DNA of 64,000 nucleotides from Cellulophaga lytica DSM 7489 (GCF_000190595.1 NC_015167.1:2035501-2099500), one strand, 5' to 3'. Positions 8,961 through 18,175 are shown, counted from the stretch's first letter. The notes: generated from the sequence alone by a model not told the origin. Numbers and translations are program-made.

Positions 8961-9698
8961 ATGAAAAGATTATCATCTATCCTAGCTGTAGCTGGGTTGT
9001 TTGTTTTTAGTACAAATACAGTAAATGCAGCTACATTATTACAAGATGCAGCGGAGAAAGAAGCGCCAAAAGGTTTTGTTCAAGTATTAAAAGAACAATT
9101 TATTACTGGTGGACCTGCTTTTATGGGTATTGTACTTTTATGTTTAATTCTTGGTCTTGCAGTGGCAATTGAAAGAATTATTTATTTAAACATGGCAAGC
9201 ACAAACACTACTAAACTAAAACAAAGAGTTGAAGACGCATTAGCATCTGGTGGTGTAGAAGCAGCTAAAGAAGTATGTAGAAATACAAAAGGACCTGTAG
9301 CGTCTATTTTCTACCAAGGATTAGATAGAGCTGGTGAGAGTATTGAATCTGCTGAAAAAGCGGTTGTTGCCTACGGAGGTGTACAAATGGGTCAGTTAGA
9401 GAAAAACGTTTCTTGGTTGTCTTTATTTATCGCTATTGCTCCTATGCTTGGTTTCATGGGTACAGTAATTGGTATGATTCAGGCCTTCCAAAAGATTGCA
9501 GCAGTTGGTAACTTAAGTGCATCTTTAATTGCAGGTGATATTCAGGTTGCATTATTAACAACTGTATTTGGTCTTGTTACTGCCATTATTCTTCAAATTT
9601 TTTACAACTACATCATTGCTAAAATTGATAGTATTGTAAATGATATGGAAGATTCGTCAATCTCATTGATTGATATGTTGGTAGATCACAAAAAATAA
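8961..9698 (+). CDS. exbB: ExbB/MotA/TolQ-type proton channel protein
   Basis: The 245-residue inner-membrane channel subunit that, with ExbD, uses the proton gradient to energise TonB-dependent import across the outer membrane. It has a signal-like hydrophobic N-terminus (residues 1-23, ending VNA), a first membrane helix near 52-75 (AFMGIVLLCLILGLAVAIE), a cytoplasmic middle part, and two helices in the MotA/TolQ/ExbB domain (about 150-215) with the family motif APMLGFMGTVIGMIQAF. The cleavable-looking leader before the channel domain is usual for Bacteroidota ExbB. First gene of a four-gene cluster with exbD genes. Confidence 0.93.
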   Translation: MKRLSSILAVAGLFVFSTNTVNAATLLQDAAEKEAPKGFVQVLKEQFITGGPAFMGIVLLCLILGLAVAIERIIYLNMASTNTTKLKQRVEDALASGGVEAAKEVCRNTKGPVASIFYQGLDRAGESIESAEKAVVAYGGVQMGQLEKNVSWLSLFIAIAPMLGFMGTVIGMIQAFQKIAAVGNLSASLIAGDIQVALLTTVFGLVTAIILQIFYNYIIAKIDSIVNDMEDSSISLIDMLVDHKK

Positions 9699-9722
9699 GT
9701 CGGACCTTAATACAAAAGCATT

Positions 9723-10172
9723 ATGCAAAAAATAATAAAAATAGCCTTAATTGTAATAGGCGTTATATCGGCTGTGCTATGGTATTTTTTACCATCAGGG
9801 GATTTTACAATTCCTGAGGTAGCAGCAGAGGCAGCAAACAGTAGTGCAATGAACGTAATGTTTATGATTACTTACCTTTTATTAGGTGTAGCAGTTGTAG
9901 TAGCATTGGTTTATACACTAAAAAACTTGTTTTCTACACCAGAAAACCTTAAAAAAGCTTTATTTGCTTTAGGTGGATTTGCACTTGTAGTAATTATTTC
10001 TTACTTTTTATCAAACGGAGAAGATTTAGATCCTCAGTTTTTAACGGATAATGATACTACAACTAGTACAGTAAAGAACATAGGAACAGGTATTTATACC
10101 TTCTTAATTTTAGTAGCAGTAGCTGTTGTTCTTATGGTTGTACCAAGTGTAAAAAAACTAATTGGTAAATAA
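9723..10172 (+). CDS. Conserved multi-pass membrane protein in exbBD cluster
   Basis: A 149-residue protein of unknown function with four predicted membrane helices: about 4-22, 44-66, 78-96 and 122-144. Loops are short and the central periplasmic-side loop is acidic (SNGEDLDPQFLTDNDTTT). It lies between exbB and the first exbD with gaps of 24 and 12 bases and the same strand, so it is almost certainly made with the ExbBD complex. From memory, similar four-helix proteins occur at this place in other flavobacteria, which suggests an accessory or assembly role. No catalytic motif is visible. Confidence 0.8.
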   Translation: MQKIIKIALIVIGVISAVLWYFLPSGDFTIPEVAAEAANSSAMNVMFMITYLLLGVAVVVALVYTLKNLFSTPENLKKALFALGGFALVVIISYFLSNGEDLDPQFLTDNDTTTSTVKNIGTGIYTFLILVAVAVVLMVVPSVKKLIGK

Positions 10173-10184
10173 AAAATAATAATT

Positions 10185-10811
10185 ATGGCAAGAAGAGGTG
10201 GAGCACCAGAAGTAAATGCCGGTTCTATGGCAGACATTGCTTTCTTACTCCTTATCTTTTTCTTAGTAACTACTACTATAGAAACGGATGCAGGTTTAGA
10301 TCGTATGTTGCCTCCTAAAGAGCCGCCTACTGATGAGCAAGTTATACTTAAGCAAAAAAATATTTTTACTGTACAAATAGGTAAAGATGGTCAATTGCTA
10401 GTAGAAGAAGATCTAATGGATCTTAAAGATTTAAAAGAGGCTGCAATTGCATTTTTAGATAATGGTGGAGCAGTAAAAGGAGATCCTGAGTACTGTAGCT
10501 ATTGTGAAGGTGCAAGAAGTCCTGAGTCTTCTGATAACCCAATAAAAGCGGTTATATCTTTAAAAAATGATCGTGAAACTAAGTATTCTGTTTATATAAC
10601 AGTACAGAATGAGTTAGTGGCAGCGTATAATTTTTTACGTAATAGAGCAGCTAAAAAGTTAGGTTATAATATGTCTTTTACAGAAATGGAAGCGGCATAC
10701 TCTAACCAAGAAACTCCAGATGATGTTAAGGAGCAATTAAAGGTTAAGATTAAGAAAATTCAAGATCTTTATCCTCAAAAATTATCTGAAGCTGAAACTA
10801 CAACAAACTAA
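10185..10811 (+). CDS. exbD: ExbD-family biopolymer transport protein (first copy)
   Basis: A 208-residue ExbD/TolR protein: short cytoplasmic N-terminus, one membrane helix with the proton-carrying aspartate in GSMADIAFLLLIFFLV (D17), and a periplasmic domain. The C-terminal part is longer than in E. coli ExbD (about 140 residues) and carries an insert near residues 100-115 with two close cysteines (YCSYCEGARS), which might bind metal or form a disulfide. Follows the four-helix protein after 12 bases; a second exbD lies downstream. Confidence 0.9.
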   Translation: MARRGGAPEVNAGSMADIAFLLLIFFLVTTTIETDAGLDRMLPPKEPPTDEQVILKQKNIFTVQIGKDGQLLVEEDLMDLKDLKEAAIAFLDNGGAVKGDPEYCSYCEGARSPESSDNPIKAVISLKNDRETKYSVYITVQNELVAAYNFLRNRAAKKLGYNMSFTEMEAAYSNQETPDDVKEQLKVKIKKIQDLYPQKLSEAETTTN

Positions 10812-10832
10812 TAACATTTAATACAAAGGAAT

Positions 10833-11315
10833 ATGTCAAAATTTAAAAAGAAAAAAGACGGAGAATTGCCTCCAGTTTCTACGGCTTCTCTTCCGGATAT
10901 TGTATTTATGCTTTTGTTTTTCTTTATGACAGTTACAGTAATGAAAGATAGCGAACCTTTGGTAGCAAATGAGTTACCAAACGCAACTGAAATTAAAAAG
11001 CTAGAAAAGAAAGACAGAGTAGTTTATATTTTTGTTGGTCAGCCTACAGAAAAATATCAGAGCGCTTTTGGTAAAGAGCCAAAAATACAGTTAAACGATA
11101 AGTTTGCTAACGTTTCTGAAGTAGGAGATTACGTTTTAGAAGAAATAGCTAAGAAGCCTCAAGAGGTTCAAAGTTCTATAACAACAGCTTTAAAAATTGA
11201 TAAGAATGCCAATATGGGTATTGTTATGGATATTAAAGAAGAGTTAAGAAAAGTAAATGCGTTAAAAGTAAACTACACCACTTATGAAGGTGATGCTTTT
11301 AAAAATTTACAATAA
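10833..11315 (+). CDS. exbD: ExbD-family biopolymer transport protein (second copy)
   Basis: A 160-residue ExbD/TolR protein. The single membrane helix contains the essential aspartate in ASLPDIVFMLLFFFM (D21). The periplasmic domain lacks the cysteine insert of the first copy and has no close sequence match to it outside the helix, so the two are likely distinct subunits rather than a recent duplication. Last gene of the cluster, with a strong terminator 24 bases after the stop. Confidence 0.9.
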   Translation: MSKFKKKKDGELPPVSTASLPDIVFMLLFFFMTVTVMKDSEPLVANELPNATEIKKLEKKDRVVYIFVGQPTEKYQSAFGKEPKIQLNDKFANVSEVGDYVLEEIAKKPQEVQSSITTALKIDKNANMGIVMDIKEELRKVNALKVNYTTYEGDAFKNLQ

Positions 11316-11339
11316 TTTAGATAGTTAAACTATTATATG

Positions 11340-11377
11340 CGCTTCAAATAGGTAAAACTATTTGAAGCGTTTTTTTT
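11340..11377 (+). terminator. Intrinsic terminator of the exbBD cluster
   Basis: CGCTTCAAATAG (11340-11351) pairs perfectly with CTATTTGAAGCG (11358-11369) around a six-base loop and is followed by eight T. Confidence 0.92.
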
Positions 11378-11402
11378 ATACAGTAACTTTTATACGTACT
11401 AT

Positions 11403-12071
11403 ATGTTTCGTTTATGTATTTTATTTGGACTTATATGTTTTTCTTTATCTGCTCAAAATACAACCGTAGATAGTCTTTATTTGGAAGATCAGTTTTATAT
11501 AGGACTTACTTATAATACTTATGGTAATAAGCCTTCTAGCTTTACGCAGCGTAATTTGCCCTATGGTTTACAACTTGGTTTTATAAAAGATTTACCAATT
11601 AATAAAAAAAGGAATGTTGGTTTTGGTGTTGGTTTTGGTTACGCAGTAAATAACTACTATTCAAATTTAATTGCAACCAAAGACAGTGAGGGTATAAGTT
11701 ACACTTTTGCAGATGAAGATTTAGATTATGAACGTAGCAAAATAGTTACGCATATGGTAGAGTTCCCTATAGAGTTTAGATGGCGAAAATCTACACCTAC
11801 TAAATATAAGTTTCTTAGAATTTATGGAGGTGCTAAATTGGGGTATGTTTTTTCTTCTAAGTCTAAGTTTGTTTCTGATGATTTTAAAGAGGTTTTTAGT
11901 AATACTGATATTGTAAACTTTAGATATGGTCTACAATTTAATATAGGTTATAATACCTGGAACATTCATGTGTATTATGGCTTAAATAGTTTGCTAGATG
12001 ATGCTTTTGTAGACGATGAACAACTACTTATGAAGCCAATACGAGTAGGATTTAATTTCTATATTTTATAG
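11403..12071 (+). CDS. Outer-membrane beta-barrel (PorT-like) protein
   Basis: A 222-residue protein with a signal peptide (1-17, LFGLICFSLSAQ with cleavage after SAQ) and a beta-barrel made of alternating strands such as VGFGVGFGYAVNNYY, MVEFPIEFRWRK, LRIYGGAKLGYVF and FRYGLQFNIGYNTW. It resembles the PF13568/PorT-like family of Bacteroidota outer-membrane proteins; I cannot say whether it is the type IX secretion protein PorT itself, and its place beside exbD argues more for a general barrel. Its last six bases overlap the 3' end of the convergent gene. Confidence 0.75.
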   Translation: MFRLCILFGLICFSLSAQNTTVDSLYLEDQFYIGLTYNTYGNKPSSFTQRNLPYGLQLGFIKDLPINKKRNVGFGVGFGYAVNNYYSNLIATKDSEGISYTFADEDLDYERSKIVTHMVEFPIEFRWRKSTPTKYKFLRIYGGAKLGYVFSSKSKFVSDDFKEVFSNTDIVNFRYGLQFNIGYNTWNIHVYYGLNSLLDDAFVDDEQLLMKPIRVGFNFYIL

Positions 12072-12671
12072 CCAATATTTAATTGTTAGTAGCTGAGAGC
12101 TAATTCCAATTAAAAAACCTACTATAATTTCTAAGGTAGTGTTGGTTTTTAAATACAATTTAGAAGTAGACACTAAGCCAGTACAAAAAACGGTGATGGC
12201 AATAGCGTAAATAATATTTATCTCAAAATGGACGCTAAGGCTAATTAAAAACATAAGTAGACTTCCCATTCCTGTTGCGTGTAAACTGCTCTTAAAACGT
12301 ATTAAAAGCAATAGTAAAGAGCAAAAGATAGCAGCAACTAAGCCTAAAAAGTAAAAAAACAGTTCTGAACTATAATTGTTTGGTATTACTTTGTAAACCA
12401 CTAACAAAAGTAAAGCTAAACTTATGTATAGTGGATATTTTCTTTCTTTTATGGTGGGTAGGCTATATGATGTTATTAGTCCTACGCTCCTAAGTATAAT
12501 ATAACATACTATAGGAACAATAACAGTTAGTATTAAAATAGGCAATGTGTTGCCAAAAAAGTGATTTTGAGTGTAATATTGTGGCGTAATTTTAAAATAG
12601 CAAATGCAGCCAATTATGGGTATAAATAAAGGGTGAAATATAGAGGATATAATTTTGTGAAACCCTTTCAT
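12066..12671 (-). CDS. Membrane protein resembling a degenerate PAP2 phosphatase
   Basis: A 201-residue protein with about six membrane helices. The layout resembles PAP2-type phosphatases: KERKYPL near residue 78 at the place of motif 1, SSLHATG near 128 at the place of the PSGH motif 2, and STSKLYLKTNTTLEIIVGFLIG near 168-190 at the place of motif 3 (SRxxxxxHxxxD). In motif 3 the usual histidine and aspartate are replaced by N and E, so catalysis by the standard route is doubtful. The start codon shares one base with the rpoN stop (TAATG), which implies translational coupling. Confidence 0.6.
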   Translation of the reverse strand: MKGFHKIISSIFHPLFIPIIGCICYFKITPQYYTQNHFFGNTLPILILTVIVPIVCYIILRSVGLITSYSLPTIKERKYPLYISLALLLLVVYKVIPNNYSSELFFYFLGLVAAIFCSLLLLLIRFKSSLHATGMGSLLMFLISLSVHFEINIIYAIAITVFCTGLVSTSKLYLKTNTTLEIIVGFLIGISSQLLTIKYWL

Positions 12672-14122
12672 TAAATCTGCTTTCTTAACCTTGCTACAGG
12701 TATATTTAATTGTTCTCTGTACTTTGCAACAGTACGCCTTGCTATTGGGTACCCTTTTTCTTTTAAAATAGCAGCTAGCTTGTCATCAGTTAAAGGTTTT
12801 CTCTTTTCTTCTTCACTAATAACGTTTTCTAGTATTTTTTTAATTTCTTTAGTAGATACATCTTCACCTTGCTCATTCTTCATAGATTCAGAAAAATATT
12901 CCTTAATCAATTTAGTACCATAAGGTGTGTCTACATATTTGCTATTTGCTACTCTAGATACAGTAGAAACATCCATACCAATAGTGTCTGCAATATCTTT
13001 TAAAATCATTGGTCTAAGCTTTCGCTCATCTCCAGTTAAAAAATATTCTTTTTGGTAGTTCATAATAGCGCTCATTGTTACATAAAGCGTTTGTTGTCTT
13101 TGTTTAATAGCGTCTATAAACCACTTGGCAGCATCTAGCTTTTGTTTTATAAAAAAAACTGTGTCTTTCTGTGATTTAGATTTTGTTTTAGAATTTTTGT
13201 AGCCTTCTAGCATATTATTATACTGTCTGGATACGTGCAATTCAGGAGCATTTCTTCCGTTTAGAGTGAGCTCTAGCTCTCCGTCTGCAATTTTAATTGA
13301 AAAATCAGGTACAATATGTTCTATTATTCTAGTATTACCAGCATATGAGCCACCTGGCTTTGGATTTAATTTTTCAATTTCAGAAATGGCTTCTTTTAGT
13401 TCATCTTCTGTAATGTTGTGTTTTTGCAGAAGTTTTTTGTAGTGCTTTTTAGTAAACTGATCAAAAGACTTTTCTAGTATTTGAATTGCTAGTTCTATAG
13501 CAGGTGTCTGTTCTTTTCTAGAAAGCTGTATAATTAAGCATTCTTCTAAAGATCTTGCAGCCACACCAGGAGGATCTAACTCTTGTACTAAATTTAGTAC
13601 TTTAATTATGTCTGCTTCTTCTGCAAATACATTTTGTGTAAAAGCTAAATCATCCATAATGTCTGTAATTGGTCTGCGTATATAACCGCTTTCATCAACA
13701 CTACCAATTAAAAACTCGGCAATTGCCCAGTCTTTATCATCTAAATAAACGGTATTTAATTGTGTCATTAAATGTTGATGAAAAGAGGTCCCGGCTGCAT
13801 AAGGAATACTCTTTTCATCATCATCTGCACTATAGTTATTTGCTTGCGTACGGTAATCTGGAATTTCGTCGTCAGAAAGATATTCATCAATATTGATATC
13901 TTCAGCTTCAATTTTTTCAGTGTCATTATCGTACAAATCGTCATACTCATCCTCAATAGTTTCGGCTTCTTCTTTACCGCTTTCTAATGCAGGATTTTCT
14001 TCTAACTCTTGCTTTAGTCGTTGTTCAAAAGCTTGTGTAGGAAGTTGAATTAACTTCATAAGTTGTATCTGTTGTGGAGACAACTTTTGTGATAACTTAA
14101 ATTGTAGGTGTTGTTTAAGCAT
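12671..14122 (-). CDS. rpoN: RNA polymerase sigma-54 factor
   Basis: Sigma factor for -24/-12 promoters, needing AAA+ activators to open DNA. Region I at the N-terminus is Gln/Leu-rich (LSPQQIQLMKLIQLPTQAFEQRL), followed by an acidic region II (about 50-100), the core-binding domain, a helix-turn-helix (about 375-400, IADTIGMDVSTVSRV) and the RpoN box ARRTVAKYRE (461-470). The length of 483 residues is standard. It is 44 bases after asnS and overlaps the next gene by one base, so asnS-rpoN-membrane protein may be one transcript. Confidence 0.97.
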   Translation of the reverse strand: MLKQHLQFKLSQKLSPQQIQLMKLIQLPTQAFEQRLKQELEENPALESGKEEAETIEDEYDDLYDNDTEKIEAEDINIDEYLSDDEIPDYRTQANNYSADDDEKSIPYAAGTSFHQHLMTQLNTVYLDDKDWAIAEFLIGSVDESGYIRRPITDIMDDLAFTQNVFAEEADIIKVLNLVQELDPPGVAARSLEECLIIQLSRKEQTPAIELAIQILEKSFDQFTKKHYKKLLQKHNITEDELKEAISEIEKLNPKPGGSYAGNTRIIEHIVPDFSIKIADGELELTLNGRNAPELHVSRQYNNMLEGYKNSKTKSKSQKDTVFFIKQKLDAAKWFIDAIKQRQQTLYVTMSAIMNYQKEYFLTGDERKLRPMILKDIADTIGMDVSTVSRVANSKYVDTPYGTKLIKEYFSESMKNEQGEDVSTKEIKKILENVISEEEKRKPLTDDKLAAILKEKGYPIARRTVAKYREQLNIPVARLRKQI

Positions 14123-14166
14123 TAATGTTAATTCTTTTTATGACTTTTTATATATTGTTATGTATT

Positions 14167-15600
14167 TTAAAACTCTGCATTTTGTGGTGTTCTAGGGAAA
14201 GGTATTACGTCTCTAATATTACCCATTCCTGTAGCAAAAAGCACCAAACGCTCAAATCCTAATCCAAAACCACTGTGTACTGCGCTTCCGTATTTACGTA
14301 AGTCTGTGTACCACCATAGTTCTTTTTCATCTATATCTAATGCTTTCATTTTCTCTAAAAGCACATCTAATCGTTCTTCTCTTTGTGAGCCGCCAACTAT
14401 TTCTCCAATTCCTGGGAAAAGTATATCCATTGCTCTTACTGTTTTTCCGTCTTCATTTAAACGCATATAAAATGCTTTTATTTTTGCAGGATAATCAAAC
14501 AATATAACTGGACATTTAAAGTGCTTTTCTACAAGAAAACGTTCGTGTTCACTTTGTAAATCTGCTCCCCATTCATTAATAATGTATTTAAACTTCTTCT
14601 TTTTGTTTGGTTTGCAGTTTCTTAAAATCTCTATAGCTTCAGTGTAACTAACTCTTTTGAAGTTGTTGTCTGTTATAAACTTTAATTTTTCAATTAATGG
14701 CATTTCACTACGTTCTGCAGCAGGCTTAGTTTTTTCTTCGTCTAACAAACGTTTTTCTAAAAACTCTAAATCATCTTTACAGTTTTCTAATACGTAAGAT
14801 AAAACACTTTTAATAAAATCCTCAGCTAAATCCATATTAGCATCTAAATCATAAAAAGCCATTTCTGGTTCAATCATCCAAAACTCTGCTAAGTGTCTAG
14901 ATGTGTTAGAGTTTTCTGCTCTAAACGTAGGTCCAAATGTATATACTTTACCTAGGCCCATTGCGTAGGTTTCTGCTTCTAATTGGCCAGATACAGTTAG
15001 GTTTGTTTCTTTGCCAAAAAAATCTTCACTATAGTCTACAGATCCGTCTTCTTTTAAAGGCGGCTTTTTAGAGTCTAAGGTAGATACTTTAAATATTTCA
15101 CCAGCTCCTTCTGCATCAGAACCCGTAATAATAGGTGTGTGTACGTGATAAAAACCATTTTGTTGAAAATACTGGTGCACAGCAAAAGATAAAGCTGAGC
15201 GCATACGCATTACAGCAGAAAAAGTGTTGGTTCTTACGCGTAAGTGTGCTTTTTCTCTTAAAAACTCTAATGTGTGTTTTTTAGGTTGTATAGGGTAAGT
15301 TTCTGGGTCTGCGCCTCCGTGTATTTCTAAAGAAGCTACTTGTATTTCTACAGATTGTCCTTTCCCTTGGCTTTCTACTAGGGTTCCTTTTACTTTTATT
15401 GCTGCACCTGTAGATACTTGCTTTAGTAAACTTTCGTCTAATTTTTCAAAATCTACAACACATTGAATGTTTTGTATGGTAGAACCATCATTTAAAGCAA
15501 TAAATCTGTTGCTTCTAAATGTTTTTACCCAACCACTTACGGTTACTTCTTGTAAAAGATGTTTTCCGGACAATAAATCCTTAATGCTGTTTGTGTTCAT
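14167..15600 (-). CDS. asnS: Asparaginyl-tRNA synthetase
   Basis: Class IIb aminoacyl-tRNA synthetase charging tRNA-Asn, 477 residues. The N-terminal OB-fold anticodon-binding domain (about 1-110) starts VSGWVKTFRSNRFIALNDGS; the catalytic core shows motif 2 FRAENSNTSRHLAEF (about 228-242) and motif 3 GFGLGFERLV (about 448-457). The insertion around 285-330 (ENCKDDLEFLEKRLLDEEKTK) and WMIEPEMAF are typical of AsnRS rather than AspRS. First gene of a likely asnS-rpoN unit. Confidence 0.97.
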   Translation of the reverse strand: MNTNSIKDLLSGKHLLQEVTVSGWVKTFRSNRFIALNDGSTIQNIQCVVDFEKLDESLLKQVSTGAAIKVKGTLVESQGKGQSVEIQVASLEIHGGADPETYPIQPKKHTLEFLREKAHLRVRTNTFSAVMRMRSALSFAVHQYFQQNGFYHVHTPIITGSDAEGAGEIFKVSTLDSKKPPLKEDGSVDYSEDFFGKETNLTVSGQLEAETYAMGLGKVYTFGPTFRAENSNTSRHLAEFWMIEPEMAFYDLDANMDLAEDFIKSVLSYVLENCKDDLEFLEKRLLDEEKTKPAAERSEMPLIEKLKFITDNNFKRVSYTEAIEILRNCKPNKKKKFKYIINEWGADLQSEHERFLVEKHFKCPVILFDYPAKIKAFYMRLNEDGKTVRAMDILFPGIGEIVGGSQREERLDVLLEKMKALDIDEKELWWYTDLRKYGSAVHSGFGLGFERLVLFATGMGNIRDVIPFPRTPQNAEF

Positions 15601-15628
15601 TATAAAATATGCTTCTTATTTTAAGTGA

Positions 15629-15636
15629 TAAAGATA
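15629..15636 (-). promoter_or_regulatory. Putative -7 promoter box of asnS
   Basis: Minus-strand TATCTTTA, one mismatch to TAnnTTTG, ending 28 bases before the ATG. The same variant precedes exbB. Confidence 0.3.
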
Positions 15637-15668
15637 ACTTTTTTTAAATCGTCTTTAAAATACTCAAA

Positions 15669-18086
15669 TTAGTTTTGATTATTGATTTGATTTTTTTTCT
15701 TGATTTTAACCTCTTCTTTAGGTAAAATATCTATTTGTGGTTTTTTAAGCACTTCTTTGTTTGCTATACTGCGTTCTAAAGAAAGTAGTAATGAAGGTAG
15801 TAGTATTAAATTAGCTAACATTGCAAATAATAACGTTGCAGATACTAATGCTCCTAATGCTACAGTACCTCCAAAGTTAGAAATTATAAAAACTGAAAAG
15901 CCAAAGAATAAAACAATTGAAGTGTAAAACATACTAACTCCTGTTTCCCTTAGTGCGGCATATACAGATTTTTTAATTGCCCATTTATTCACTACAAGCT
16001 CTTGTCTGTACTTTGCTAAAAAATGAATGGTATCGTCTACAGAAATTCCAAAGGCAATACTAAATACTAAAATAGTAGAAGGTTTTATTGGTACACCAAC
16101 AAAGCCCATAACGCCTGCTGTAATTATTAATGGTAGTAAGTTAGGTATTAATGATATTACAATCATTCTAAAAGACCTAAACAAGTAAGCCATAAATAGA
16201 GCTATTAGGCCAATAGCTAGTGCTAATGATAAAACCAAATTGTTTACAAGGTATTTAGTTCCTTTTAAAAATAATAAAGCCTTACCAGTTAAAAAGGTGT
16301 TGTATCTTTCTTTTGGAAATATCTTGTCTAAATTTTCTTGTAAACGTCCTTCTATATCTTGCATACGCTCAGTATCTACATCTCTCATAAAAGTTGTAAT
16401 ACGAGCAGTTTGTCCAGTAGAATCTACAAAACTCTCTAGTAAGTTTCCGTTACTTTTAGAGTTACGGGCCACATCCATAATAAAATTATTTTCTTGTGTG
16501 GTTGGTAATTGGTAATACTTAGGAATTCCGTTGTAAAAGGCCTGTTTAGAGTATTTTACAAGGTTAACTACTGATATTGGGTGAGACAGTTCTGGAATAT
16601 CTTCAATTACTTCTCCAAACCTATCCATTCTTTTTAATGTAGCAGGTTTTAAAACACCATTTTTTCTTTTAGTATCTATAACAACTTCAACAGGCATTAT
16701 GCCTTTAAATTCTTTTTCAAAAAAGCGAATGTCCTTAAAAAACTCTGCTTTTTTTGGCATATCTTCAATAGCACTTCCAGAAATATTTATTTGGTAAATG
16801 CCAATAATGCTAACTGTTAATAGTAAGATAGAAACAATGTAGACGCTAATTCTTTTGTTTCTAACAATGTTTTCCATCCAGCTAACAAAAGTGTCAATCC
16901 ACTTTGTGTTTAAGTGTTTTAAATGCTTGTCTTTAGGCATTGGTAAAAAGCTGTAAACTATTGGTATTATTAAAAGTGATAGTATAAAAATACCAATGAT
17001 GTTTATAGATGCTACAATACCAAACTCTTTAAGTAATTGACTGTCTGTAATTATAAAAGTTGCAAAGCCAGATGCAGTGGTAATATTTGTCATTAACGTT
17101 GCATTACCAATTTTAGATATTACACGTTGTAAGGAAAGTGCTTTGTTACCGTGCTTTTTAACTTCTTGTTGGTATTTGTTTATTAAAAAAATACAGTTTG
17201 GAATACCTATTACAATAATAAGTGGAGGTATTAAGGCGGTTAGTACCGTAATTTCATATTGTAATAAGCCTAATATGCCAAAAGCCCACATTACACCAAT
17301 AATTACAACGCACATAGATATAAATGTGGCTCTAAAGCTTCTAAAAAAGAAAAAGAAAATTAATGAAGTTACGCCAAGGGCTGCAAGTATAAACTTGTTT
17401 ATTTCATCTATAATATTTTTAGAGTTCATTGTGCGTATATATGGCATTCCAGATATATGCAAATTCATCTCAGTTTCCTTTTCAAACTTTTCTGTAAGAT
17501 GTTTAAAATCTTTTAAAATAAAATCTTTACGTACAGATGTGTTTACGATGTCCTTATCTAGGTAAACTAAAGTTCTAATTGTACCTGTTTCTTTATTGTA
17601 TAATAGATTTTCGTAAAACGGCATATTATTAAATAAATGCTGTTTTAAACTATCTATTTCTTTTGTGGTTCTTGGTTTAGACTTTATAAAGTTTTGAAGT
17701 AAAAATTTTTGTCCGTCTTCTGTTTTTACCAGTTCTTTAAGGTTGTCTGTAGATAATACAAAATCTACCTCTGGAAACGCATCTAGTTGTTTGCTAAGTT
17801 TGTTCCATCTATTAAATTTTTCTGGAGTGTAAAGAGAGTTGTCTTTTGCGGCTATTGCAATTACATTACCTTCTTCTCCAAATAGCTTTAAAAATGATTG
17901 GTATTTAATATTAACCGGATGGTGATCTGGTAATAAGTTAGCTTCTGAGTTAGAAAACTTCATGTTTTTCCATTGAAAACCTAGAAAAACGGTAAAAGCT
18001 ATTATAAGTAGTATAATGAGAATTCTGTTTCTTAGAATTATCCTAGCAGTTTTTGCCCAAAAACCTTGCGTAATCTTTGCAACCAT
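15669..18086 (-). CDS. RND-superfamily (MMPL/HAE3-like) transporter
   Basis: An 805-residue inner-membrane protein with the two-fold RND layout: helix 1 (about 16-36), a large periplasmic domain (about 40-230), five helices (about 232-375), a middle helix (about 413-433), a second periplasmic domain (about 435-620) and five final helices (about 625-770), then a basic hydrophilic tail. The conserved GISVDDTIHFLAKYRQE in the second half is typical for MMPL-type exporters. It is too short and lacks the partners of drug-efflux AcrB proteins. Substrates of this group in Bacteroidota are unknown, lipid-like molecules being the usual suggestion. Single gene with its own promoter. Confidence 0.85.
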   Translation of the reverse strand: MVAKITQGFWAKTARIILRNRILIILLIIAFTVFLGFQWKNMKFSNSEANLLPDHHPVNIKYQSFLKLFGEEGNVIAIAAKDNSLYTPEKFNRWNKLSKQLDAFPEVDFVLSTDNLKELVKTEDGQKFLLQNFIKSKPRTTKEIDSLKQHLFNNMPFYENLLYNKETGTIRTLVYLDKDIVNTSVRKDFILKDFKHLTEKFEKETEMNLHISGMPYIRTMNSKNIIDEINKFILAALGVTSLIFFFFFRSFRATFISMCVVIIGVMWAFGILGLLQYEITVLTALIPPLIIVIGIPNCIFLINKYQQEVKKHGNKALSLQRVISKIGNATLMTNITTASGFATFIITDSQLLKEFGIVASINIIGIFILSLLIIPIVYSFLPMPKDKHLKHLNTKWIDTFVSWMENIVRNKRISVYIVSILLLTVSIIGIYQINISGSAIEDMPKKAEFFKDIRFFEKEFKGIMPVEVVIDTKRKNGVLKPATLKRMDRFGEVIEDIPELSHPISVVNLVKYSKQAFYNGIPKYYQLPTTQENNFIMDVARNSKSNGNLLESFVDSTGQTARITTFMRDVDTERMQDIEGRLQENLDKIFPKERYNTFLTGKALLFLKGTKYLVNNLVLSLALAIGLIALFMAYLFRSFRMIVISLIPNLLPLIITAGVMGFVGVPIKPSTILVFSIAFGISVDDTIHFLAKYRQELVVNKWAIKKSVYAALRETGVSMFYTSIVLFFGFSVFIISNFGGTVALGALVSATLLFAMLANLILLPSLLLSLERSIANKEVLKKPQIDILPKEEVKIKKKNQINNQN

Positions 18087-18105
18087 TATATGTAATTAAG
18101 GTGCG

Positions 18106-18138
18106 CAAAGGTAAAGAATGATTGTTAGTGTTCCCAAA
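18106..18138 (-). promoter_or_regulatory. Promoter of the RND transporter gene
   Basis: On the minus strand TACCTTTG (18106-18113) is an exact TAnnTTTG box; TTTG at 18135-18138 lies 21 bases upstream, within the range for a Bacteroidota -33 box. The ATG is 19 bases downstream of the -7 box. Confidence 0.6.
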
Positions 18139-18165
18139 AAATGCGGTTTAAATACGTGTTAAACC
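18136..18165 (-). terminator. Putative terminator after the pyrH-frr-orf unit
   Basis: Minus-strand GGTTTAA pairs with TTAAACC (18159-18165 with 18145-18151) around a seven-base loop, followed after three bases by six T. The T tract also serves as part of the upstream region of the RND promoter, so terminator and promoter are packed together. Confidence 0.5.
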
Positions 18166-18175
18166 TAAATAAAAC

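Noticed and set aside
8961-11315. The exb cluster as gliding-motility or type IX secretion motor genes (gldL/gldM)
   Set aside because: The proteins match ExbB and ExbD with their membrane aspartates and lengths; GldM is a much larger protein and no other gld gene is present.
17077-17565. Open frame of about 160 codons on the plus strand inside the RND transporter gene
   Set aside because: Antisense shadow of membrane-helix codons; no recognisable domain, no promoter or independent context.
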